Positions 1 to 8,924 of a stretch of 64,000 bases of DNA are shown here, piece after piece. The position numbers and the translations under genes were made by a program. The notes beneath the pieces were generated by a model. The model saw nothing but the letters and a program-made list of their open reading frames with translations, was not told the origin of the DNA and searched no databases. Location of the stretch: the NCBI GenBank assembly GCA_965237855.1, contig CBDEGK010000008.1:682001-746000 (forward strand), read 5' to 3'. The stretch is from CBDEGK01 sp965237855 (lineage in GTDB: Bacteria > Pseudomonadota > Gammaproteobacteria > Pseudomonadales > Halieaceae). Each line of letters begins with the position of its first letter. Positions within the stretch are counted from its first letter, which is position 1.

Positions 1-1
1 C

Positions 2-2008
2 TCGTTCGAGTTGCACGATCTGCTATTGCCGGGTTTTGAACCCAAGATAGGCGGCATGGATTTTCGCAGCGACGGCAAGTTGTTGGTGTCCAGCTGGGAC
101 GGGGATGGCACAGTCTTCCTGCTTAATACCGACGGGCAGATCGCCGAGGGGGTGCAGCGTATCGCCGAGGGGCTGCACGAGCCGCTGGGTCTGAAGGTGG
201 TGGAAGATCGTGTGTTTGTTATGCAAAAGCAGGAAGTTACCGAGTTAATCGATCACGACGGTGACGAGATTATCGATGAGTACCGGGCCTTTTCCAGTGG
301 CTGGCCGGTGACCGCCAATTTCCATTCCTTCGCCTTCGGTCTGGCCCACCGCGAAGGCTACTTGTATGCCTTGTTGTCGGTCTGCGTGATGCCGGGGGGG
401 GCCAGTTGTCCTGAGCAACAACCAACCCAGGGCAAGCTGTTGAAGATCAGCCTGGCGGATGGTAGCTGGGAGATTGCCGCTTCAGGTTTCCGTACGCCCA
501 ACGGTATAGGACTGGGGCCGAATGACGAACTGTTTGTCACCGACAACCAGGGCGACTGGCTACCCGCCAACAAGTTGGTGCATATTCGCGAGGGGGCTTT
601 TTATGGTTCCCGGGTGGTACCTGATGAGGGTGTGCTGGAGGCCTCTGAAAAGCCGCCTGTGGTGTGGCTGGCGCAGGACGAGATCGGTAATTCCCCCACT
701 CAGCCATTGATGCTGGAGGAGGGGCCCTACTACGGTCAGCTGATATACGGCGATGTCACCCATGGCGGCATCAAGCGGGTTTTTATCGAGAAGATAGATG
801 ATGAACTGCAAGGCGCTGTGTTCCGGTTTAGCGGCAGTTTCCACGGCGGCGTCAATCGCCTCACCAGAGGCCCTGACGGCACCATCTACGTGGGTGAAAT
901 CGGCAGCCGTCCGAACTGGAGCCAGATCAACAAGGCCTGGTACGGTTTGGAACGGCTCGAATACAGCGGGATGAGCACTTTTGAAATATTGAAAGTCGCC
1001 GCTGAACCAGACGGCTTCAGCCTGACCTTCACCGAGCCACTGTCTGAATCAGCGAACCTGGAGGCAACAGATATAGTGCTTAAGCAGTGGTTCTATTACC
1101 CCACTGAGCAGTACGGCGGACCCAAGTACGATCAACAAGTGTTGACGCCAGAGTCGATTGAACTGTCGGCGGATCGTCGCAGCGTGAGATTGCGCATAGT
1201 GGGGTTGAGGCCAGGCTACGTGGTCTACCTGCGCTTGGATGCCGAGTTGCAATCGGTGAGTGGCCAGCGCCTGTGGGCCAATGAAGCCTGGTATACGCTC
1301 AACAGAATTCCCACGGTGGAATCCAGCGCCCGTCAGCCGCTGACAGAACGGCCACAGGATTATGCCTGGTTTGATCTTTTCGACGGCCACAGCCTGGCCG
1401 GCTGGCGCAACTATGGCCGGACGGGGGTGACCAATTGGACGATAGAGAACGGTGCCCTGGCATACCAGCCCGGTGCCATACCCATGCTCGGCATGATCAA
1501 GGCGGCGGTTCTGGGTGGCGGCAGTACTGACCTGATCTACAGCCGGGAGAAATTTCGGAACTTTGAACTGAGCCTCGAATGGAAAGTATCAGAGGGAGGC
1601 AACAGCGGTATTTTCTACCTGGTCGCTGACGAGACGCACAATATGCCCTGGGAAACCGGTCCGGAAATGCAGGTACTGGATAATGATGGCCACGCCGATG
1701 GTGAAATAAAGACACACCGGGCGGGTGATTTATACGATCTGGTTGCCGCCAACCCGGAGACTGTCCGGGCAGTCGGTGAATGGAACCAGGTGCGGTTGAA
1801 AATCCAGGACAATCGCATCGAGCACTGGCTCAACGGGGTCAAGGTGGTGGACCTGGTGCGCGGCAGCGACGCCTGGAACCAGCTGGTGGCCGCTAGCAAG
1901 TTCGATGCCATGCCAGACTTCGGCAAGTCCAACACAGGCTATATCGTGTTGCAGGACCACGGAGACCCGGTCTGGTATCGGAATATTCGGCTGCGACGCC
2001 TGCCTTAG
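2..2008 (+). CDS. PQQ-type sugar dehydrogenase-like propeller fused to DUF1080 domain (5' partial)
   Basis: The reading frame is open to the left edge, so the N-terminus is missing; the first possible start inside the window is TTG at 11. The N-terminal ~310 residues look like the soluble quinoprotein glucose/sorbosone dehydrogenase beta-propeller (motifs FRTPNGIGLGPND and TDNQGDWLPANKLVHI). The C-terminal ~200 residues match DUF1080, the 3-keto-disaccharide hydrolase/concanavalin-like fold (FDLFDGHSLAGWRNYG, GNSGIFYLV, EMQVLDNDGH, HWLNGVKVVDL). A linker with a beta-sandwich look lies between them. This architecture is usually exported and tied to sugar or glycoside breakdown. Substrate and export signal cannot be read here. 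It converges on the SDR gene across a palindrome. Confidence 0.75.
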   Translation, partial: SFELHDLLLPGFEPKIGGMDFRSDGKLLVSSWDGDGTVFLLNTDGQIAEGVQRIAEGLHEPLGLKVVEDRVFVMQKQEVTELIDHDGDEIIDEYRAFSSGWPVTANFHSFAFGLAHREGYLYALLSVCVMPGGASCPEQQPTQGKLLKISLADGSWEIAASGFRTPNGIGLGPNDELFVTDNQGDWLPANKLVHIREGAFYGSRVVPDEGVLEASEKPPVVWLAQDEIGNSPTQPLMLEEGPYYGQLIYGDVTHGGIKRVFIEKIDDELQGAVFRFSGSFHGGVNRLTRGPDGTIYVGEIGSRPNWSQINKAWYGLERLEYSGMSTFEILKVAAEPDGFSLTFTEPLSESANLEATDIVLKQWFYYPTEQYGGPKYDQQVLTPESIELSADRRSVRLRIVGLRPGYVVYLRLDAELQSVSGQRLWANEAWYTLNRIPTVESSARQPLTERPQDYAWFDLFDGHSLAGWRNYGRTGVTNWTIENGALAYQPGAIPMLGMIKAAVLGGGSTDLIYSREKFRNFELSLEWKVSEGGNSGIFYLVADETHNMPWETGPEMQVLDNDGHADGEIKTHRAGDLYDLVAANPETVRAVGEWNQVRLKIQDNRIEHWLNGVKVVDLVRGSDAWNQLVAASKFDAMPDFGKSNTGYIVLQDHGDPVWYRNIRLRRLP

Positions 2009-2063
2009 GATCAAGGGGTCAGACCTCTTGATCTGGATTTCAAGAGGTCTGACCCCTTGATCC
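2008..2063. repeat. Perfect 24-bp inverted repeat with GGGGTCAGAC core (palindromic element A)
   Basis: The arms at 2008-2031 and 2040-2063 are perfectly complementary around an 8-base loop. The left arm begins with the last base of the upstream stop codon. The core AAGGGGTCAGAC recurs in four other palindromes of this window. The element sits between two converging genes and could fold as a terminator, but it lacks a T-run. I read it as a dispersed palindromic repeat of REP type. Confidence 0.8.
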
Positions 2064-2078
2064 GTGTTTGTACACTGT

Positions 2079-2930
2079 TTATTCCTCGAGCGGATCTTCC
2101 CCGGCCAGCACCTTTGCGAACACATCAGCGCCGTAGATTTGCTCCACCATGGGCGCCATATCCGGCGCCTTGCGCAATTCATTGCCGCCTTCAATGGCGA
2201 AACTCTGGCCGGTCACCCAGCTCGATTCCGGACCCGCCAGGTAGCGAACTCCGGCGGCAATATCCTCGGGCTCTCCCAGGCGCCCCAGCGGTTTCTCTTC
2301 GGCGAAGCGCCGATAGGTCTCGGCATTCTCAAACAGGGCGCCAGTCGCCTCCGTGCGGGTCAAGCCTGGGCGCACGGCGTTGACACGGATTTTGAAGCGA
2401 GACAGCTCCTCTGCCGCCGCCCGCACCAGTCCTTCGAGTGCGCTCTTCGCGGTGGTATAGGCGGGCAGCCAGGGAAAAACCAGTTTGGCTGCATCCGATG
2501 AAATACAAACAATACTGCCGCCGTTCGCGGCCATTATCGGTGCCGCGTGACGTAATATCAGGAACGTACCGCGGATGTTGTAGTTGATCTCGGCCATGAA
2601 TGAATCATCATCGTGCAACAGCAGCGGCTTGATATCGCCGCCGCCGACCACGGGAATACAGATATCCAATTGGCCAGTCATGGCCTGGGTTTCTTCCAGC
2701 GCCGCTTTGACGTCATCTTTTTTCAGGGCATCGCCCCGTACGACTTGCAGTGCCGCGCCTTCCTGGACATCGTCCGCCAGCATATCCAGGCTTTGCTCGA
2801 GCGCCTCCATACGCCGGGCCATCAGCGTTACGGAGGCGCCGTCGCGCAGCAAAGCGCGGGCACAGGCACGACCGATGCCGCCTGAACCGCCGGTGATGAG
2901 GGCCGTTTTGCCACGCAGAATGTCACTCAT
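2079..2930 (-). CDS. Short-chain dehydrogenase/reductase (SDR)
   Basis: This 283-residue classical SDR has the Rossmann motif TGGSGGIG near residue 14, an NADP-type basic stretch (MARR) after beta-2, a serine strand (VCISSDAA), the active-site YTTAK around residue 158, and a C-terminal GQSFAIEGGNELR. Classical SDRs reduce or oxidise hydroxyl/keto groups on sterols, acyl-ACPs or sugars; the substrate is not readable. Its ATG overlaps the stop of the upstream alcohol dehydrogenase by four bases (ATGA), so the two are translationally coupled at the tail of the panB-panC-acs transcription unit. The nearest relatives are probably the 7-alpha-hydroxysteroid or 3-oxoacyl-reductase-like groups. Confidence 0.85.
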   Translation of the reverse strand: MSDILRGKTALITGGSGGIGRACARALLRDGASVTLMARRMEALEQSLDMLADDVQEGAALQVVRGDALKKDDVKAALEETQAMTGQLDICIPVVGGGDIKPLLLHDDDSFMAEINYNIRGTFLILRHAAPIMAANGGSIVCISSDAAKLVFPWLPAYTTAKSALEGLVRAAAEELSRFKIRVNAVRPGLTRTEATGALFENAETYRRFAEEKPLGRLGEPEDIAAGVRYLAGPESSWVTGQSFAIEGGNELRKAPDMAPMVEQIYGADVFAKVLAGEDPLEE

Positions 2931-3859
2931 AAATCGAATACAACCTTGATCGCGCCGCTGGCCCGGTCTCCGGCAGTTGCAAATGCTTCAGTAGCGCCGT
3001 CCAGAGGAAACCTGTGGCTAATCAGCGCGTCGGCGATATGCGGCTTTTCTGACAGCACCTTGCCAGCCTCATGAAACTCACCCTGGGGATGGCCGACCCG
3101 GTAGGTGGTGGCTGCAATCAATTCGATTTCCTGCGCACAAAAACTTATGTCGAGGGTGGCGGATTCCCACAGTGAACCGACAAACGCCACCCGGCCCATG
3201 GGTCGACAGCGAGCAATGGCTTCGGCGATGCTGGCTGTATTGCCCACAGCATCAACTACCACGTCGTAGCCATCAGTGGGATCTGTACCGCCGCCCAGTT
3301 TTTCCGCCGCAGCCTTCTGGTGCTCGTAGCGGGCAGTGATGTCAAAGTTCATTCCCCGGCCGGCAAGAATAGCGGCCGCCGCCAGCCCGATAGGCCCCGC
3401 CCCGACGATCAGTACGCGATCCTTTTCCGTTACCCGGGCGCGATTGAGACCGTGGGCTGAAACAGCGAGAGGTTCCACCAGGCAGGCATTGGCAAGCTCG
3501 AGCCCGGAGGGCAACACAAACAACGAAGACTTCGGCACCCGCACGTATTCAGCCATGCCACCGTCCTGGACGATACCGAGGTAGCTGGTGCCCGCGTCGC
3601 AGTGCGAGGTGTAGCCCTCTCGACAGTGCGAGCAGTTGCCGCATCCGAGGTTGGGTTGCACCGTGACCAATTGACCATCATCGGTGGTGCCAGAGAACTC
3701 GTGGCCGAGAATACGTCCCTCGACCCAGCCGTTGGCAATCAAGTGCAGGTCTGATCCGCAAATAGAAGAAGAGGCGATGCGGATACGTACGCCTGCTGTC
3801 GTCGGTTCGGTCTCCTCGACGAACTGGGGTGCACCGTCAATGACGCGTACCGCTTTCAT
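2927..3859 (-). CDS. Zinc-dependent alcohol dehydrogenase, MDR superfamily
   Basis: This 310-residue medium-chain dehydrogenase has the catalytic zinc ligands ICGSD and GHEFSG, the structural-zinc cluster CGNCSHCREGYTSHC, and the NAD fold glycine motif GAGPIG. It resembles threonine or sorbitol dehydrogenases but is short for the family (usually 340-360), with compact loops. The substrate is unknown. It overlaps acs upstream and the SDR downstream by four bases each, so the three are probably co-translated. An alcohol-to-acid route feeding acetyl-CoA synthetase is possible but is inference. Confidence 0.85.
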   Translation of the reverse strand: MKAVRVIDGAPQFVEETEPTTAGVRIRIASSSICGSDLHLIANGWVEGRILGHEFSGTTDDGQLVTVQPNLGCGNCSHCREGYTSHCDAGTSYLGIVQDGGMAEYVRVPKSSLFVLPSGLELANACLVEPLAVSAHGLNRARVTEKDRVLIVGAGPIGLAAAAILAGRGMNFDITARYEHQKAAAEKLGGGTDPTDGYDVVVDAVGNTASIAEAIARCRPMGRVAFVGSLWESATLDISFCAQEIELIAATTYRVGHPQGEFHEAGKVLSEKPHIADALISHRFPLDGATEAFATAGDRASGAIKVVFDL

Positions 3860-5793
3860 GATGCCTGCCGATTGTCGATAAGGTTTTCGACAACACTGGG
3901 ATCGGCCAGGGTGGAGGTGTCACCCAGGCTGTCCAGTTCGTTCTCTGCTATTTTGCGTAAGATACGGCGCATGATCTTGCCGGAGCGAGTTTTCGGCAGA
4001 GCCGGCGCCCACTGAATAATATCGGGTTTGGCGATGGGGCCGATCTCGCGGACGCAGAGGTCGACCAATTCTTCGAGCAGTTGGTCCGATTCTTCGATCC
4101 CGCTCATGGGGGTCACGTAACAGTAAATGCCCTGACCCTTGATATCGTGGGGGTAGCCCACCACGGCGGCCTCGGCAATGTGCTCATGCAGGACCAGCGC
4201 ACTTTCCACTTCGGCCGTGCCCATGCGGTGGCCCGATACGTTCAACACATCGTCGACGCGCCCAGTAATCCAGTAAAAACCATCCTCGTCGCGGCTGGCG
4301 CCGTCACCGGTAAAATAATAGCCGTCATAGGTGGAAAAATAGGTGTCGATCATGCGCTGGTGATCGCCATAAATACTTCGAATCTGGCTGGGCCAGGAGG
4401 CGGTAATGACCAGGTAGCCAGCACCGGCGCCTTCAATTTCTCTACCTTCCTCGTCCAGCAGTGCCAGTTGCACGCCAAAGAACGGGCGGGTGGCCGAGCC
4501 GGGTTTCATGTCGGTTGCGCCCGGTAGTGGGGTGATCATGTGGGCGCCGGTTTCGGTTTGCCACCAGGTATCGACAATCGGGCAGCGGGTTTCTCCCACC
4601 GTGCGGTAATACCACTCCCAGGCCTCCGGATTGATTGGTTCGCCCACGGTTGCCAGCAGGCGAATGCTGTCCCGCGAGGTCTTCTTGACCGGTTCATCGC
4701 CTACGGCATGCAGGGCTCGTATGGCTGTGGGCGCAGTGTAGAAAATATTGACCTGGTGCTTGTCGCACACCTGCCAGCAGCGGGAGGCGTCCGGGTAGGT
4801 GGGTACACCTTCAAACATCAAACTGATGGCGCCGTTGGAAAGCGGCCCGTAGACAATATAGGTGTGACCCGTGACCCAGCCGACATCAGCGGTGCACCAG
4901 AACACTTCGCCTTCCCGGTAATCAAAGCTGTACTTGAAGGTCATGGTGGCCTGCAGCAGGTAGCCGCCGGTACTGTGTAACACACCCTTGGGTTTGCCGG
5001 TGGAGCCAGATGTGTAAAGGATGAACAGTGGATCTTCTGCATCCATGGATTCCGGTTCGCACTGATCAGGCTGCGTTTCAACCAGCTCGTGATACCAGGT
5101 GTCACGTCCGTCCTGCCAGCTGATCTCACCGCCGGTGCGCTTCACCACCAGGCAGGTATGGACGTTGGGACAGGCCGCCAGTGCTGTGTCGACATTGGCT
5201 TTCAAGGGAACGGCTTTACCGCCCCGGACGCCTTCATCAGCCGTAATGACAGTTTGGCAATCTGAATCGAGGATGCGGTCTTTGAGGGCTTCCGGTGAAA
5301 ACCCGCCGAACACCACCGAGTGAATGGCACCGATACGGGTGCAAGCCAACATGGCATAGGCGGCCTCCGGTACCATCGGCATATAGATACAAACCCGATC
5401 GCCCTTGTTAACACCTCGGCTGCGCAGAGCGTTGGCCAGCTTGCACACCTGTGTGTGCAAGTCGCTGTAGCTGATGTGTTTTGAATCCGCCGGATCGTCA
5501 CCTTCCCAGATAAAGGCGGTCTGCTCTGCTCGTTCCGGCAGGTGCCGATCGATGCAGTTGACGCTGACATTGAGTTTGCCGCCTTCAAACCAGCTGGCAT
5601 CGCCATTGCTGAAATTCCAGTCACAGACCTTGGTCCAGGGGGCATCCCATTGCAGGTATTCAGTGGCCGCGTCGCCCCAGAAGCCTGCCGGATCATCGAC
5701 GGAGCGCTGGTACATGGCGAGATAGGTGTCGTTGTCGCAGTGAGTATTGGCTTTAGCGTGTTCGGGTACGGGATAGACAGCACTTTCGGACAT
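3856..5793 (-). CDS. acs: Acetyl-CoA synthetase (AMP-forming)
   Basis: The enzyme activates acetate with ATP and CoA to acetyl-CoA. The 645-residue length fits the family. Motifs are the phosphate loop YTSGSTGKPKGV near residue 265, WWQTETGAHM, the hinge and ribose-binding YFTGDGASRDEDG and GRVDDVLNVSGHR, and the C-terminal KTRSGKIMRR whose lysine is the one controlled by acetylation. The frame stays open upstream into panC, but the start is set at the ATG at 5793 (MSESAVYPVPEH), which gives the normal length and a 25-base gap to panC. In Pseudomonas an acsA gene also follows panC, which supports the CbrAB synteny of this block. Confidence 0.95.
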   Translation of the reverse strand: MSESAVYPVPEHAKANTHCDNDTYLAMYQRSVDDPAGFWGDAATEYLQWDAPWTKVCDWNFSNGDASWFEGGKLNVSVNCIDRHLPERAEQTAFIWEGDDPADSKHISYSDLHTQVCKLANALRSRGVNKGDRVCIYMPMVPEAAYAMLACTRIGAIHSVVFGGFSPEALKDRILDSDCQTVITADEGVRGGKAVPLKANVDTALAACPNVHTCLVVKRTGGEISWQDGRDTWYHELVETQPDQCEPESMDAEDPLFILYTSGSTGKPKGVLHSTGGYLLQATMTFKYSFDYREGEVFWCTADVGWVTGHTYIVYGPLSNGAISLMFEGVPTYPDASRCWQVCDKHQVNIFYTAPTAIRALHAVGDEPVKKTSRDSIRLLATVGEPINPEAWEWYYRTVGETRCPIVDTWWQTETGAHMITPLPGATDMKPGSATRPFFGVQLALLDEEGREIEGAGAGYLVITASWPSQIRSIYGDHQRMIDTYFSTYDGYYFTGDGASRDEDGFYWITGRVDDVLNVSGHRMGTAEVESALVLHEHIAEAAVVGYPHDIKGQGIYCYVTPMSGIEESDQLLEELVDLCVREIGPIAKPDIIQWAPALPKTRSGKIMRRILRKIAENELDSLGDTSTLADPSVVENLIDNRQAS

Positions 5794-5818
5794 CTTAATG
5801 GGACCTTGTTTCAGGAGC

Positions 5819-6703
5819 TCAGCGCGCTGACAACATGCCCCAGTCGGAAACCGGGTTGAGAGACAGGCGGACATTGTCGATGAGACGCGGCTGGCCCAGT
5901 TTGGCGGCGGCGAGGATGGCGACTTCCTCGGTGTTCTCAGTGACTGTGCGCAGGGTGCGGGCATCGCGAATCTGGAAATAGTCTGGCTCAAATCCCGCTT
6001 GGATCAGTTTCAGCTGGGCGTGAATTTCCAACTCGCGGAAATTGTCAAAACCGCAGGCGATGGCTTCGCGAGTTTCCATCAACACCTCGTTCAGCCTCGG
6101 TGCAATTTTGCGCTCCGCGGCAGTCAGGTAACCATTGCGGGAACTCAGGGCCAGGCCATCTTCAGCGCGGGCAGTTGCTACACCGACGATTTCGATGGGC
6201 ATACACAGGTCAACAACCATTTTGCGGATAATCGACAGCTGCTGAAAATCTTTTTCGCCAAACACGGCGATGTCGGGTCGTACGATATTGAACAATTTGC
6301 TGACTACGGTGGCGACGCCGGTAAAATGCCCGGGGCGGTTTTCTCCGCACAAGGTGTCAGCGAGGTCTGGTACCAGCACCTGGGTTTGCGTGTCCAGGCC
6401 CTCGGGGTAGATATCATCTGAGGTGGGTGTGAACAGCATTTGCACGCCTTCCCCGAACAGCTTCTCTTTATCAGCCATCAGGGTGCGCGGATAAGCGTCC
6501 AGGTCTTCGTTGGGACCGAATTGCATGGGATTGACGAAAATACTCACGATCACAATATCAGCCAATTGTTTGGCTTTGCGCACCAATTGCAGGTGGCCTT
6601 CGTGCAGGTTGCCCATGGTGGGCACGAAGGCGACGGTCGTGTCGTTCTGACGGGCGTCAGAAATGGCTTTTTGCAGTGCCGCGTTGGTCGAGTAGGTCCG
6701 CAT
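5819..6703 (-). CDS. panC: Pantothenate synthetase
   Basis: PanC condenses pantoate and beta-alanine using ATP to give pantothenate for CoA. It carries the HIGH-like PTMGNLHEGH, SIFVNPMQF, GEKDFQQL and LSSRNGYL motifs. A GTG in frame at 6709 would overlap the ribosome-binding site; the ATG at 6703 lies six bases after AGAGG and is preferred (294 residues, near the usual ~283). It follows panB with an unusually long 211-base gap and precedes acs by 25 bases. Confidence 0.95.
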   Translation of the reverse strand: MRTYSTNAALQKAISDARQNDTTVAFVPTMGNLHEGHLQLVRKAKQLADIVIVSIFVNPMQFGPNEDLDAYPRTLMADKEKLFGEGVQMLFTPTSDDIYPEGLDTQTQVLVPDLADTLCGENRPGHFTGVATVVSKLFNIVRPDIAVFGEKDFQQLSIIRKMVVDLCMPIEIVGVATARAEDGLALSSRNGYLTAAERKIAPRLNEVLMETREAIACGFDNFRELEIHAQLKLIQAGFEPDYFQIRDARTLRTVTENTEEVAILAAAKLGQPRLIDNVRLSLNPVSDWGMLSAR

Positions 6704-6914
6704 GTTCACCCTCTAGGTAAAGTGCAAATAACGTACAACTTGTCGGTTTTGGTAATAATGCCAATTCAGTGGCGGGAAAGTATGCCCCAAGGTTAAGGGG
6801 TGATCAACGCATAAACGGTAAAAAATCAGGGTTTTTTGTTACCAAAAGAAGCAAATTTGCGATCTGTCAAGGAAAATTCGTTACCGAACGCTACTTAGTT
6901 AGTGCTTACAAACC
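6704..6914 (-). promoter_or_regulatory. panB-panC spacer with two GTTAC half-sites
   Basis: This 211-base gap inside an otherwise tight operon contains GTTACC at 6838-6843 and 6880-6885, the same pentamer found upstream of the CrcZ-like promoter. No sigma-54 element with correct GG/GC spacing and no terminator was seen. It may hold a separate panC/acs promoter. A CbrB link is only suggested by the half-sites. Confidence 0.3.
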
Positions 6915-7706
6915 CTACTCGTAGCTGTGTTCGGGTTGGGGATAGCTGCCGGATTTGACGGCGCCGACAAAGGCCTTGAGGGCGTCCTGGATGCTGTCCG
7001 CGCCCTCCATGAAATTCTGTACAAAACGGGGATGGTGGTCACCAAGCCCGAGCATGTCGTGCATGACCAGCACCTGGGCGTCGGTACCCGGTCCGGCGCC
7101 GATGCCGATTACCGGGATACGCAGTTTTTCACTGATATCTGTGGCCAATTCGGTCGGGATACATTCCAGTACCAACAGGGAAGCGCCAGCGTCCTGGATT
7201 TCCACCGCGTCCGCCAGGATGCTCTTGGCTCCCTTGGGGGTGCGGCCCTGTACCCGGAAGCCGCCAAAGACGTTCACGGACTGGGGCGTGAGACCCAGGT
7301 GCGCGCAAACCGGGATACCGCGTTCTACCAACATCTGAATGGTGTCACTGAGCCAGGTTCCGCCTTCCATTTTTACCATGTGAGCGCCCGCTTGCATCAG
7401 CGCCGTGGCGCCATCGAGAGCCTGTTCCGGAGTGGCGTAAGCCATGAAGGGCATATCGGCCATGATCAGGGCACCGGTATTACCGCGCGCCACGCAGTCG
7501 GTGTGATAAGCCATGTCATCCAGGCTAACCGGTACGGTGCTGTCGTGGCCCTGTAACACCATACCCAGAGAGTCCCCCACCAGCATGGTTTCGGCACCGG
7601 CCTCAGAAATCAGGCGAGAGAACGTCGCGTCGTAGGCGGTGATACAGGTAAATTTTTCGCCCTTTTCCTTCAGTCCCTGGAGGGTGGAGATGGTGACATT
7701 GCCCAT
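6915..7706 (-). CDS. panB: 3-methyl-2-oxobutanoate hydroxymethyltransferase
   Basis: PanB makes ketopantoate from alpha-ketoisovalerate and methylene-tetrahydrofolate. The 263 residues match the family length. Diagnostic segments are ITAYDATFSRL, MLVGDSLGMVLQGHDSTVPV, MVKMEGG, HLGLTPQSVNVFGGF and VIGIGAGPGTDAQVLV. It lies 20 bases after the deoxynucleoside kinase gene and upstream of panC, the order seen in the Pseudomonas pcnB-folK-panB-panC cluster. Confidence 0.96.
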   Translation of the reverse strand: MGNVTISTLQGLKEKGEKFTCITAYDATFSRLISEAGAETMLVGDSLGMVLQGHDSTVPVSLDDMAYHTDCVARGNTGALIMADMPFMAYATPEQALDGATALMQAGAHMVKMEGGTWLSDTIQMLVERGIPVCAHLGLTPQSVNVFGGFRVQGRTPKGAKSILADAVEIQDAGASLLVLECIPTELATDISEKLRIPVIGIGAGPGTDAQVLVMHDMLGLGDHHPRFVQNFMEGADSIQDALKAFVGAVKSGSYPQPEHSYE

Positions 7707-7726
7707 AAGTAGTGCCTTAGCCGAGG

Positions 7727-8443
7727 TTAGCCGAAAAAGGTGGGATTGAAGTAGTGTCGACCATTGCGTATATCAAGCATGTAGTCCACCAGGTTGTGGT
7801 AGTCATCATCGCTGTTGACCAGATCTATCTCGCTGGCGTTGACGATGAGTAGAGGGGCGCCATCGTAATACAGAAAAAATTCGCTGTACACTTCATTCAA
7901 ACTCTCCAGGTAGCTCCTGGAAATGTGTTGTTCAAAGTCGGTTCCCCTGTTTTCGATGCGTGACAGCAGTACGTCGGTTGATGCTTGCAGATAGATCACC
8001 AGGTCGGGTTGAGGCGCATCAATAGTCAGTTGCTGAAAAACTTTTTCATACAGTTGAAACTCGTCGCCATCGAGATTGATACGGGCAAACAGCGGATCTT
8101 TTTCAATCAGGAAGTCGGCGACGCGTACCGGTTCAAATATATCGTTCTGGCGCATGTCCTGAATTTGCTGTGCGCGCTGGAACAGGAAGAACAGCTGGGT
8201 CGCCAGGGCCGCCTGTTTTCGATTCTGGTAAAAGCGCTCGAGGAACGGATTTTCCTCGGCATTTTCCAACAGTGCCTGATAATTGAAGGATTGCGCCAGG
8301 CGCTTGGCCAAGGTGGTTTTACCGACGCCTATAGGGCCTTCTACGGCGATAAAGCCTGGCGGGGTGCGCCCTCGAAGGTCGATGCCCGGCATTGATTCAG
8401 TCGAGGCGGCAAAGCTGCCCTGGCGCTTATTCGTGGGATCCAT
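7727..8443 (-). CDS. Deoxynucleoside kinase family protein
   Basis: This is a P-loop kinase of the deoxyadenosine/deoxyguanosine kinase family, phosphorylating deoxynucleosides for salvage. It has the Walker A GPIGVGKTT near residue 34, the ENPFLERFYQNR substrate-side segment, a DFLIEKDPLFA strand and the LID-like RIENRGTDFEQ. The start is uncertain. ATG at 8443 gives 238 residues but has no close ribosome-binding site; TTG at 8455 lies 11 bases after GGAGG and gives 242. Either start overlaps the 3' end of folK. Confidence 0.85.
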   Translation of the reverse strand: MDPTNKRQGSFAASTESMPGIDLRGRTPPGFIAVEGPIGVGKTTLAKRLAQSFNYQALLENAEENPFLERFYQNRKQAALATQLFFLFQRAQQIQDMRQNDIFEPVRVADFLIEKDPLFARINLDGDEFQLYEKVFQQLTIDAPQPDLVIYLQASTDVLLSRIENRGTDFEQHISRSYLESLNEVYSEFFLYYDGAPLLIVNASEIDLVNSDDDYHNLVDYMLDIRNGRHYFNPTFFG

Positions 8444-8924
8444 CACATTTCGCAATCTGCAGTTTTCCTCCTGGGCAACAAGCTAATAATGACGCAAGTT
8501 GGGTACCACATGGAAGAGCCAAATCCGGGGCCAGTTCGTGAAGAGGTTGTAGCACGAATCTGCGCTGGCGCATCTGTGGGTGGGGAATCTGTAAATCCGG
8601 TTCCCCGATACTCAACTCGCCGAAGAGAAGTATGTCGAGATCCAGGGTGCGAGGCCCCCAGTGTTGTCCTCGCTGCCTACCGTGGTTGTTCTCTATTGCC
8701 TGCAGGCGGTGCAGCAATTCGAGAGGTGCCAAAGTGCAATCGATGGAGACCACGCCGTTGATATAGTCGGGTTGGTCGGCGGGGCCGAGTGCTTTGCTCT
8801 CATACCAGCTGGAAACTGCCAGTACCTGCAGCCCGTCTTGCTGGTCGATGTCGTTAACAGCGCTGGTAACCTGTGCCATGGGGCTGTCGAGATTGCTTCC
8901 CAGGGCGATGAAGCACTGGGTCAT
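8427..8924 (-). CDS. folK: 2-amino-4-hydroxy-6-hydroxymethyldihydropteridine pyrophosphokinase
   Basis: HPPK transfers pyrophosphate from ATP to 6-hydroxymethyl-dihydropterin in folate synthesis. The 165 residues contain IALGSNLDSP, the substrate loop GQHWGPRTLDLDILLFG and IPHPQMRQRRFVLQPL, with its HP and RxFVL signature. Its ATG overlaps the pcnB stop by four bases, and its 3' end overlaps the nucleoside kinase start, so the group is one transcription unit. Confidence 0.95.
   Translation of the reverse strand: MTQCFIALGSNLDSPMAQVTSAVNDIDQQDGLQVLAVSSWYESKALGPADQPDYINGVVSIDCTLAPLELLHRLQAIENNHGRQRGQHWGPRTLDLDILLFGELSIGEPDLQIPHPQMRQRRFVLQPLHELAPDLALPCGTQLASLLACCPGGKLQIAKCDGSHE

Noticed and set aside
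5794..5991. 66-codon N-terminal extension of acs
   Set aside because: Overlaps panC, has Ser/Pro-rich non-homologous sequence, and the ATG at 5793 gives the usual family length.
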